Shown here piece after piece: positions 22,770 through 35,100 of a stretch of 64,000 nucleotides of DNA. The translations under genes and the position numbers were made by a program. The notes beneath the pieces are model-generated. The model saw only the letters and a program-made list of their open reading frames with translations. It had not been told where the DNA came from and did not search any database. Numbering within the stretch: the first letter of the stretch is position 1; the number at the start of each line of letters is the position of its first letter. The stretch comes from Cristatella mucedo (lineage: Eukaryota > Bryozoa > Phylactolaemata > Cristatellidae): contig WPIO01000008.1 in assembly GCA_009760855.2 (NCBI GenBank), positions 12,700,982-12,764,981 on the forward strand. The letters run 5' to 3'.

Positions 22770-23101
22770 CGACGTTCGCCTCTTGAACTTATGACTCGAG
22801 TTCTTAATCTATTTACTCTTTACCCCAGAGCCGAGGCCACTATAGCAGACTTATGGGGCCCAGAGCTCAGAGCTTAGAGGCTGAATTTTAAAGCATGCAA
22901 TGCAACACAAGACGCACAAGCACGCTCACAGCAAGCAACACACTCATCAGTGTGCAGAGCTCCTCATAAACTTAGGTGCATTTGAGCCGACTTATGCTCC
23001 CCCATCCTCTATGGCCCAAGGCGTGGCAGCACTAGCGTCCACAAATAACTCACAGGTGCCATACCTGACAGAAATGTACACACTGCACTCTTCAATGTAC
23101 A
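22770..23101 (-). other. 3' flank of the USP gene
   Basis: This lies directly downstream of the USP stop codon on the minus strand and is probably 3' UTR at least in part. I did not see an unambiguous AATAAA on the minus strand close to the stop. Confidence 0.4.
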
Positions 23102-23177
23102 TCAAGTGGGTAGTGCTTCGTAGAAGAGCACGTAGGCTTCTGGCGTCACAAGATTGCTGGTCGACACGGTCGAAACC
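23102..23177 (-). CDS. USP2-like: USP exon 12 (C-terminus)
   Basis: TTGCATTTCAG acceptor; completes Arg and encodes [20 protein letters not shown], then ALPT and TGA. YVLFY is the usual final strand of the USP fold. Confidence 0.97.
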
Positions 23178-26100
23178 CTGAAATGCAAGGGAAAGGCAGC
23201 GCTTAAAGTCCCGACTCTCGCAATCAGACTGATGACGGGCAGAAATGCAGTGACAGGGGACTCACTCACTTTGCACTCTTGAGCAATGCTAGTCTTTGCA
23301 TTGAGTAGGTCTAGGTTCAGATTAATTTAGGATTATGCAAGACGATCGGTACTCAAAATTACTTGGTGGTCAACGACATCAAATGCTGGGTTGCTGTGCA
23401 CAAGCAAGTGCAAATGGTCATTAGGTACGAGATAATGGTCATTAGGGACAAGAGAAGAATCAATAGCAGAATGCAAACGACTGCGACCTTCGACCTTCGC
23501 GGCTTGTTACCTGCTGTCGTTGAACTCATACCAGCTGGTTTCCCTAGCTGGATGCCGGCAATACGCCGTGTAGTGGCCCGAGTGCACGCCGCCGGAGTGG
23601 TTGACTATGCCGTACAGCCTATAGCGGCTTGGGCGGTTACCTGAGACAAATGCTGGCTTGGTTAGCTCACAATAGCACCAGCTGTTGCTGCAGCAACAAC
23701 AGCAGTACTCGGCAGTGGCAAACCACAGCATCCATCCTCTGCTACCCAAGCAAATGAGAAACACATTCAGCCGTCTCGGTATCGCATGCCTACGATTCTT
23801 TTCACTGTGTTTGTACATTTGGCTCAGGTGCAGCCGAGACTGCTCAGTGAAGCGCATCAAATGAATCGAGGCCAAGCTGAGACCAGCTTTGTCTCATTTC
23901 TGCAGAAAACCCGAGAGAAAGAAGAGACTGGAGCCTGAAAGGTTTTAGTCTATTTGTATGACATGCCTCAGCCATGACAAAAAGAAGCAAGATTTAATAC
24001 AACTCCAATGCATGACAGCGATTAACGTCCATTCATCTAACGAGCCTGGTCAGATTCTTTCTATACCCTTACCTACAAGAGTTTGGGCCAAATCATTGCA
24101 ACCTTACTGCTCGTTGAGTGGCCAGGCAAATAGAAGTATCGCTGATATATTATTGTCGAGACAGTCAAACTTTGAAGACGAATACATAAAACGTACTTTC
24201 GGTTTACACATCTTCATTTATTTATTTATTTATTTACACGGCTTCATTTCTACATGGCCAACAAGCCACCGACCAAGAAACCCATAAGCTATCCTTTTGT
24301 GAGCAAAGGAATGTGGGATTCAAAAAGAATTGTGCACGATCAAAACGGCATATTTCAAAACTTTTCCGTTGCTCAGGAAGTGCGCAGCACACTCGTGGAG
24401 AGGCTGTTTTCCAACACAGGAATACTCGTTGTATGCAGAATGTTCTAGAGTGCATTGCAGTGATGGCACTACAAAAAAATATCTTAAAATAACGTCAGCA
24501 GGAGGAAATTGATTCAGAAGTAAAAAATTGACTCGATCTATATGCTTTCCTATAGACGTTTTCCCATATTTTGCCATCAATGTTGCATTCACATAAAAAT
24601 TCTATCCCTGGTGGCTACTTTGTAGCCATGAGTTCATACAAGAATGTAATATTTTTTGAGGGGTTTTGACTCTCTTGAGCATCACGGAGGTATGTATCTA
24701 TGTATTATAGACCGTATATCAACCTATACAATTTCATGCAATGCGGCCCCTTAAAGGAAGTTACTTCTAATTCGAAAGACGGCAATGACCAGTGGTCTGA
24801 GAGCCCACGAAAGTTGCATATGTACATGCGAATGAAAAAAATGCATTCAGTTAAAACTGAAAATTTAATTGAGCAGTGAACTGAAAATAATCAACTACAT
24901 AATTTTGAATGTGTATATATATGCATATGTAGCTGCTGACATACAATAGTGTCATCAAATAAATGTTGCAGTGATAAAAATCAGGTTTAAATTTACCTTA
25001 TAATTGAATTATTAACAACTAGTTTGAAATATTTTACATTGATTCTCCTATAAAGATTTTGCGAACAGTAAGAAATGCAAGTTTGCTCGCCAGTAGGGCT
25101 GGTTCACAACAAAGTCGGTGAATACCCAGACCCGATTAAAGGACTGAAGTTGGAGCTTCAAATACTTTTTTCGGGAGTATAAGCTAGTATCCCCCTATAT
25201 TTTTAAATATATGTGCGCATAAACATGTGTCCCATAAACGCAACTCACTGCTGAATCACTAGCCAGGATTAACCAATGGTAAGAGAGCCAGGAAGAATAT
25301 AAATGGGAGTAGCAAAATACACTCTCACTGATGAAAATTAAATCAATCTATTTAATTTTGAATGTCGAGGTCATCCGGTATGTACTTCCCGCAAATGGAG
25401 ATAATTGCTGATTTGCTAGCCAGAGCAGAGAGAACAACGGCCGGTTTGGCAGATGAAGCACTGGCATGGTTCAAATCTCTATTTAGACTGAGCCTCTCAG
25501 AAAAGTTATCCGAGCCCTTGGAATCGGCTATCGCATTTAAAATGGCGATACACAGCTGTGTATGTCATTTAAACCATCGGAATCTGCTGCAGCGACTGAT
25601 AAACAGAACGCTTGCCTTGCAGACATTCGAGCCTGGATGTCGGCCAATTTTCTTAAACAAAGCGACAATAAAACGAAGCGTGTTCGCCAAGTGTGCGGCT
25701 GGACTAAGAAACTTATATCTTCTTATTGGTAATGCTGTTGCACGACCTTCACCGTATGCTCGTAACTTGCGCTTCCTTTTTGATAACCACTTGCAATTTG
25801 AAAGTTTCCTTAAAAAACTGCCTCTACAGCTAGCCAGCACGCCTGATCCTTGTCTAAGATCCTCCATACCTAGCTGAACTGCTGTACCAGTTTCAGCCTA
25901 CTCGTGCCCTCAGGTCCTGTATGGACAATAAATTAGCTGTTCTATTCCTCCGCTTAAAGACAGGTGGCGAAAGAAGCTTTAGCTCTGCAGGTCCTAGACT
26001 TCGGAACTTGCTTCCACGATTCTTATGCAAAGAAAACTACTCTCCTGCTTCCGACCATGGCTCATCATTTTCAGCGGTCCTGAACTGCTACTTTCATGCT

Positions 26101-29100
26101 ACTCACTACCTCAACTGCCCTCCTGATTCTGCTATGCTTCCCACTTTCTTTTTGTTGCGTGAGATAAAGTCTCTTGGCTACTGAATGCATACCAAAAGCC
26201 GCTTTGGCTGTGAGTGCACAATACAAAACTCTCCTGCATTGCACCCACATAGTCTCTATGGCGTTATGGAGTTACAGACGGAGATACATTACATTACATA
26301 AACTTATGGACTGTCAATCGCAGTAGCTTGCAAACATTTAACTAGCTCCCTGGTTCTGTCTAGGCTGCACTACAGTAATTCCGCATTGGCTGGGCTACCG
26401 AAGAAAGCCATTAGGCCTCTGCAGCTGGTGATGAATGTGGCGGCTAGCAAGTCAAAAAATCTCAGAGGTTCAGCAATGTCTCTTCTTAGCTGAAGAGGCT
26501 GCGATGGCTCCCGATCGATCAATAGATACAGAGCAAGATTCTTAGGCTGATCCATAAGGCCCGCCACGGCATGGCTCCTTCATGGCTGGCTGAACTGCTG
26601 CACCAGTTTCAGCCTCCTCGTGCCCTCTGGTCCTCTATGGGCAATACATTGGCCGTTACATTCCTATGCTAAAAGACTGTTGGTGATTGAAGCTTTTGCT
26701 CTTTAAGTCCTAGAATTTTTAGCTCACTTCCACCATTCCTGTACAACGATGTCTGCTCTTCTGTTACCGACTGTGGCACATCTTTTCAAGCCGTCCTGAG
26801 CTGTTAGTTCCATGCTGCTCATTTGCTGAACTGCCCTCGTGTCTTTAATTTTCAAATTGAATATCATGTAACCACGATTTTTTGGGGTATATGAAATGCA
26901 TGTTATAAACGTCCGTTCATTAATCATACATCAATCAGACACTCCAAAAGCCTTTTACGTTCTGTAACGATAGACAAGTGAACTTCAAAGCCAACTGTCA
27001 ACTTCAAAAATATTAGTTCATGATATCATACATCAAGATCTCGTAAGATAAATGCTGGAAAAATGCTTGCAAGGATTCGCTCTCATTATTATTCGAATTA
27101 TGGGCTTCAAAAATTTCCAAAGAGATTATTCATAGAATAAGTTCCGGTCGATGCCTCGCTTGACACTCTGGATCAGTGGTTATCAACCTTCCTAAAGCCG
27201 CGACCCTTTGATACACTTCCTCGTGTTGTGACGACCCCCAACCATAGAATTATTGTGTGTGAAATGTGGAAATTCGTGTTTTCCGATGGTCTTAGACGAG
27301 CCCTGTGAAAGGGGCTTTCGACCCTAAAAGGGGTCGCGACCCACAGGTTGAGAACTGCAGTGGCTCTAGGTGCATTGCTAGCTAGCCTCCAAAGACTAGC
27401 TAGGCAAGCCTCGGCAGCAGACGTGAGTCTAAGGCTGCCCCTTCTGCTCCGAACGAAGATCGGTGTTCTAGTTGATTGTACTAGATCTGTCAATCTTACA
27501 ACAATTTCCTACGATTTGACGATGCTCCCTGTCTACTGATCGAGTGCTTGCACCTGCCGTGGTCACAGTTCCGATTCGTGCTTGGCTTGAGAGTCTCGAT
27601 TAACAGCTAGCCAGCATGACGGTGGAAGAACGGGGGCGGTCGGTTCTGCTGGGCCTGTTTGCCATGAGATGCTCGCTGGCGGCTGGCCTTTGCCAGTCAT
27701 CACGTCACGTGACCTCGGTCGGTCCTAGCTGCCCAGCCACAGTGCATGCCAGCCAATCACTGCCTGTGTGCTGAGTTTCTCCTCCAAGGGAAGACTGGTA
27801 GGTGAGGTAGCTCAGCAGGCAAAAACCTCAGCAGGCAAAAACCTCTGAGCACGTCAGAGCTCGCCAAGATTTTCGAAGGTGTCCCATTCTCAGGCTACTC
27901 TAGGTTCCCACGGCTCGTTGAGTGAGCACTGCAGTATCGACCCTTTCTCATTGGCTGGCTAGATTGCTGATGCTGCAGAAGTGCACTCCAGGTGTTTTTG
28001 TCTGCTGTGGAAACGCCGGTCAATAATCTGCATTAAGTACGGAGTCGCAATGGCTGCTGCTGCTGCAATCAAGCCCCCACATTGTTGCAACGCTCCCAGA
28101 TGAAGACTAAAATCAGGTCTAGTCTCTAGTCTCAGCTTCAGGAAACCTGTGTGCAGCGAGGTAAGTTAATTATCTATGCAGGAAGTGCTGGGTTAACAGG
28201 CAACAGCGCTGATCAGCGGATAAATGCAGCTAGTACCAGGCAAGTTTCACGATCACGTACCTGGAGCAGCGTACGGCAAGAGATCGAGGCCATCCAGCGG
28301 GAAGTCCACCAAGGTGGTCAGCTTTGAACGGTATCTGTCTCCGGAAAACCTTTTCAGATCTGTGATTTTGCATTAAGGTAAGCATAATGATTAAAGGCGA
28401 CCACGATTAAATCCCGATTGGTTTCAGTGCACTGCTTGGCTGCAGAACCACTGCAGCCTAGCAGTGCACTCGTTTTTGTTGTGAAGATCATACCAACATA
28501 ATTTTTTGATTTTAAATTTACAAAATAACCAAAACTTGTCAGAAGAAAGATGCGACCGGTGTGACCAAGTGTGCAAAACATAGTCACTGGCAGGCAAAAA
28601 AATGCTATGCCTGCCACATGACAGGTCCTGATCCAAGCTCCTATTCCCTTTCTGACGACCGTAAATGTCGATGAAAATTACCCCCCCCCCATATACGCCG
28701 ATTTGTGGTGTACACACATTTATCTTCTGCGAAAAACTTGACGACCAGATAGGTACGGTCGACAGTGAATCAAAAGCTGCTCTAAGCAGGAGCTCCAGGC
28801 ATGAAGTCAGGAAAATCAGAAAACCTGCTCGGTCACAAAAGTGCCCGAAGCCAGTGAAGCAGGCGTGCCGCTGCTGGCAGCAAGAAGCGCATAGTCTGAT
28901 GGCCGGCAAGATTGTACATTGGCTAGCATTGGGCGGCATAATGGATACGTAAGATGAGCACCCTCGGGAAGCGCTGTATCGTAAAGCCCTTGGTGCACGC
29001 AGTCCTCCTCCGGCATCCACTGCAAACCTGCTCAACGAAAGAAGCGGCTCAGCTCAGCTCCGCTCAGCCATGCGCATGCAGATGAGAGAGAGCATTGGGC

Positions 29101-32100
29101 GGTGTGGCTGCTCGGCGCAGCAGCTAGTCGAAAATGGCGTCCCAAATCCCGGTAAGTGCACGTCCTGACAAGAGGCAGCAGCTTCAGCTACTGCTCTGCA
29201 ACACGAGGCCGTAGCATCAGCATCTGCTATGGCCCGCTCTAATTGTGCAACACGAACTCGGCTAGCCGGGACTGAGCAAAAGCAGAGGTCTGCTCAGGTC
29301 TCAGGGCTCGTCGAATGACTGGACAGACAATCGGCTGAGTGGCGTGGCTGAGTGATTGACGTGGTCGCCGGCCGCAGGCCAATGCCTCGGAGCCACATAC
29401 CGTACAAGGTGCACATTCTCTATGCTCAAGGATTTTGCAAACAAGGCTTGAAAGAACCAGTGGCGGCAGCATGGCTGGTTCTTTGTAGAAGCAAGGCCAC
29501 TGAGAGACTTTACCACACTCACCGGCTTCTCGTCACCATCGAGTGTTTCCTCTTCCACGAAAGCTTTGAGGCAGTCAGAAATTGAAACGCTTCGAGACTA
29601 CAACCAAGCCAAAAGAACAGACGATCAAACTTTGCATATTCATGCAGACGCAGGCAGCTGTCCTCTTGTCTCAATGCTACCTCGTGGCAAGTTGTCAGCC
29701 AAAAGCAGCGTGATCAAATACAACGGTATAGTTCATAAATAAAAAAATCTACGACCACATTTAAGATAGCAAGAAAGTGTACGAGCTCACCCAAATGCAA
29801 GAGCGATAAAGCAGCATGTGCATGAATGTACAGCAGAGAGAGGGGAAATGCCACCTTGGCCAAACAGGTGCTGTAGAACCTGGCCATGCCAATTACACCA
29901 AGTATCCATTCCGATATACATACTGAGCACATTCAATGGGTCTGTTTACTTTAATGTGTGTAGCCAATCTACAATTATGCAATACCAGAATGGGTTCAGA
30001 CGCCTGAGATATTATGTGCGCTGAATGTTGTCGGTTATCTGAATGGCACGCGAGACGAAACACTCATCATCAGATGGGCCATCACAAATGACAAGACGGT
30101 CGGCAAGCAGGTCAGCACGGCTAGCGCTGCTGATGTTCTTAAAAAATTGATTAAGATTGACAATGAAAACAAAACAGAAAGGACGCGGATCGTGCTAATG
30201 AAGATCGTGTTCGAAGAGGCACCTAGCATCAGGTGTCAGTCAGCAGCTTCGGAAGCCCGAGCCAGTTGCTTAGGGGGTAGACAACTTGAGCATCATCGAG
30301 GCAACGTCGGCTTCCAGGCAGCAGGAGGCACTTGACAGATCTTTCGATCTGCTGACAAATATGGCAAACTAATCCGTGCTCAAGATTCCAAACTGTGGTT
30401 TTTGCAATGTCTTCGAACCCTGTCATACTTTGCGGCATCATTGCCTACAGCTTTGGTGACAACATGCCGATTTACTCTAATCATCGACCGACCTGCGATC
30501 GAAACCCATACTTCAAAGAAATCGCTGTTCAATCGTCTCTCAACAGGAGCAGTCCAGGTTGCAGCCGCTTAAGATCTTGTATGTCGGTCATAATCTTAGC
30601 TCACAGTGCAAGAGGTTAGACCCAGATTTATTCTTGGTCTATGCATCCTTAGCATGCACTCTGGTTTAGTAGTGCTAAACCAGAGCACATCCTATAGGTT
30701 TAGTCATGCTAAATCTATAGCATGCTAAATCTATATCGATCGACAAAACTTTGATGGCTATCACACTAGTATTACGTCGTTTCAACCATCAGACCTTCGG
30801 TCTCCGCGTGCTCGGATGACGACGAGCGCCACGTGGCTTAGCAGATCGCAGCACATTCACTCGACATTACCTTTGATCGTGATGGAATGGGCACCGACAG
30901 GTCCCAAAAAGGGTCGAAAGTGGTCGATGCATGACGGCAGCTCTGGCAGGTCAGGGTGCTGCGTAGCTGTCCCACAAAGATGTCTGCAACACGGGGCAGG
31001 GGGCATTACAACCCGGCTGCATGCTATGTGTTCACCTAGCACCAACTAATGAGTGACCGGTTCCAGCAGCAACAACAGCAGTGGGCAGCAGCAGCAGTGG
31101 CAGCATGAGAAGCAACGCAGGCCCTGCTCCTCTGCTTGAACTAATATGACGTCATGCTCAGCCTTCGTGGCTGGGCTGGCCTGCTCATCACCTAGGCAAG
31201 GAGAGGCAGCTTGCTGCTTTAGCCTGGTCGCAAAGTTTGAAATGTGACCCTGAGCACATGGCCCCAGAAAATACTGCAGAAGCTTGGCAAAAAGCAGGCA
31301 ACGGTCGACCTGCATCATGGCTGCAGACAATGAACAGCAGAGACAACTACGGTAGTCAAACTGACCTGAAAGGGCAGCAGCAAAGCCAGGGTCCAGCCAG
31401 TACTGACAAAGAAAACCGAAGGCTTGAAAAGACAGTCTAAACGCTGCTAAAAGCACTAAATAAGGCCTCACTTGACAATCTTCTGCATTTTATTTTGCCT
31501 AACCACATTCTTTATTTGTGTGGCCGTTTTACTACCCCAGTAACGGTCCATATTTAAAACCGTGATCACATGCCTGATGCCTACGGCCCTGCAGTAATTG
31601 GCCTTGACTCTACTCTTGGATGCTCACCAGGGCTGACATCACGACATCCTACCTGACTTAACGACATTTAAAAACATGCTAAAACCCTATCATTCCTCAT
31701 AGCATTAGCTCTGTCAAGCCGTCTGAGTGATTTGTTTATTATGTACTTATGCATGCTGAAATTGGGTATGTTATCACTACCAATTGACATGGTTTTACTC
31801 CAGTGTACGTAAGTATCTAAAAGGGATTTAGTTCTCTTGAAGTGCTATACAAATGCTATATTACTGTTAGTATTACGAAGTTTAGTGTGCCGAATACATT
31901 CAGATGACGATTTCTTCTTCTTCGAGAGAGAAGGTATTAGAAAAAAGATCTTTTTCTCCGTCGTCTTGTGCAGGCTGGCCTGGACAGGTGTTACCGTGTC
32001 AGATCAGGTCAATTTGAGGCACTTGCTTGGCATGTAATCTCTTGTGAGAGTAGGAGAGTATCCAAGTAGGCATGGGCCAGGCACTTGTGACTTCTAAATA

Positions 32101-35100
32101 TCACCGACAACGTTGTGAACTTGAACTTGATCAGCTGGGAGCCCACTCCGAGGAAGGTTCAGGATGCAATTTTGCTCCTTCTGGTCGACTAATATGCTGT
32201 CTCACCAAGAAACCAAGGGATAGCCAAGATTTGGCATGAAAGCATTTACCTTGGTGGGAATGGCACACAGTCATGGCTTCTCTTCGAAATCGGTCGGGCG
32301 AGCCTCTCAAAAGTCGCTATTCCCCACTCACCGAGAGCTCGAAGCTCCTAGCCGCCGGTGTCACAATGACCGGCTACCCAACGTGGGGTCAACGACTCAG
32401 GTCAGCCCTGTCTGTATAGGTCAGCAACGCCTGACCCTACATCAGCCTCGTTCTGGCAAATAAAGGACACTTCTCTCCAGCCGCTTGGGCTGAGCTAAGA
32501 GGAAGCACTCTCCTCTGCCTGCCCTGCCGGCCCGATCGAGACCTCTTATTCTTTCTCATAGACGGAGAAATAAAGGATCTAGAACCTTGCTCAAACAAAG
32601 GTATGGACAGGAAGCAAAGTGTCATCGGACCACTTGCCTAATAAGGAGCCAGCTCTAGATCGGGTTGCTCCTCTGGCACAGAGACAGGGGGCTCACGAAG
32701 CTGCCGTGTGTCAAAGATGCACCGCCCTGCTGCTGCTGCTGCTGCCCCTTTGCCCCTTTGCCCATAACTACGTGCCCTTTAACTATAAATGGAAGCCTCT
32801 TTAGGAAACAGACTGAGCACCGAAGGAGCAAAAGGGCTTGGCAGCCCCTGAAAAACTGCAATCACTCACTGTGGCTATGAGCCTAAAGTCCACACCTACG
32901 GAGCTCTGCCTTGAAGCCTCATTACACACTATCCGTTAATGAAAGCCCAGTAATCCCATTGGAGAGCCAGAAGCCTTGCCCCCTCGCCCCCCCCCCCCCG
33001 AAGGCCGATGTCTAAAAACGAGATGGCACCCTCTGGCTCTGGAGAAACAGCTCTTGAGAAAGGCTCTATAGCCCGGCCGAAAAATTGGTACTCCTGCTTC
33101 GGTAGGCCCGAAGCTTTGCACCAATGGTACACCCACCTGGAAGCCATCAATCAATAACAAAGTGAATATTGTACTCTATTTGAACAGTACAAAAAGCGAC
33201 ATAGCAAAAGCATGCAGCTAAGCCTCTTGAAACCTGTCTCGCAAGAATTTATCACTGTATGAAATTTAAGAATGCAAATGCACACTGAAGGATTATTTGC
33301 TCCCTCCAAACCGATCACAAAAGTGCATGTCACATGCATTCCGCTGTGGCAGCATGTTTGGCTGTATCCAAACAACGAAGTAGCTCCTCTCTGAACAAGC
33401 ACCTTGAAGCTGCGTGTGCCTGTGCGGCATCATAAGACAAGCCTCTACAGCCACTCCCTAATTTGTAGCCTCCTCCTGGAAGCCCGTTAGGGAACGACCC
33501 TTTCCAACCTGGGAAGGGCTACTGGGCTTCTAAGAAGGAGATGGGGGTTAAGATGGTGTACTAGGCAGGGTGAGGTTGAACGGTGGCAGCTCCGACTGGG
33601 GCATCCCGGCCCCCACCTCGTAGGTCAGACCCACGAGGTGCTGTAGCCCCACAGCCCCCCTATCAACACCCTTAAAATGGGGGTTTATTCCCTTGAAGTA
33701 AAGTTAATCATAATCCGACTTGGACGTTAGCAGCCCTTGAACTGCTGCATCATTAAGCACTTCCAGCAGGCCCTGATAGAAGCCACCGATGGATTCGTTC
33801 CTAACCGATAACGGTTTTCCTTCAGCTATTCGTTTCTTGGCACACTGATCTTCAAGCAGGCAGCAACAGACTAAACGCTGGATGGCTTGGACAGGATCGG
33901 TGGTCAGCTTATTTGCTAGTGGCTCACTCCTATAAGAAGCACCGACGTGCACATTGCAGAACGTCTCGATAATGACTGATCATCCACTTGCTGACCTACC
34001 TACAATCGTGCTGTCATCAATCATACGATATCGTTCCCAGTGGGCGTTGGCTTTTTCGGCATCCCTACAAACAAGAGCACGAGGAAATCATGCATATTTT
34101 CCGAGCTGAGATAACAGGTCGGCTCTCTGATTTGCTAGAGATGCATTCGCATGGTTTTGCCGCGATCACGTTTTGACCAGATGGGTGGTTGTCCGTGATG
34201 AGGACAGCCATATAAATGCAACGGGGCAGCTGCAACTGCAGCACTTACGTCTGGTATTTTGCTTCTTCCTTCTCGTCGAGTGGTTGAACTTTGACCTTAT
34301 GTTGCACTCGATTGATGTCTTCGTGGAGACCTTGCAGTACGTAATGCAAGAACTCCTGTGCATCCTGCTGGCTGTGGGAGGAGAAGAGGAGCACACGGGG
34401 GTTACTTTTGGGCAGCACATTGGCACCAGCCAATCAGCATAGACGACTGTTAATAACACAGATCTAGAACTGAGGTGTTACCGTAGGCTTAATCTCCTAT
34501 TGGCCACAGGTATGGCCGGGATTTGCCTAAGGAGGATCAGGCTTTGAACTTGGGTAGCTCTCACATAAAATCTACACAACATTTATTATACTTACCACAG
34601 CACTATTATACATAATAGTGCTGTGGTCGAGGTGAGACGTTTCCAACACATTTTTTTCATTCAAAGTCAGAATTTTCCGATTCCTGCTTTTCAAGAGCTG
34701 ATTTACAGTTGATTGCTGCATTCGCTCCTTCGAATTTGTACGCAACTTCGTCGTCGCAAAGGCTAAGGCTGAGTTAGCAAGAGTCATACGTACAAGCGAA
34801 CCTTTAGGATAAATCAAAAACCCTTTCTTTTTAATCGTGAAGCATATTTACGGCAAGGACTCGGAGTGCAGTATCATGGACATTGCACTTTGCTGATTTC
34901 CTTGGATGAAAAGGGACTACGAAATTCCAGGGAGCCACGGCTAAAAAGCAAAGAAAAACGCTAAAGTCTGGCAGCAAGAAAACGAAGGGTACACCGCCAC
35001 GTACGTACCGTATTTTTACGATTATAAGTAGCACCCAAGTATAAGTCGCACTGTAAATTTATGGACACAATTTTTTGAAAAACGTTTATACTGAAAATTA

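Noticed and set aside
23760-23875. Minus-strand frame containing [11 protein letters not shown], first taken as the USP HLKRF exon
   Set aside because: There is no acceptor in the right phase, and the true HLKRF exon with both splice sites is at 28261-28359.
31046-31471. 141-codon minus-strand frame in a USP intron
   Set aside because: Low-complexity Leu/Cys runs, no splice support, and it lies between USP exons 6 and 7 without fitting the domain.
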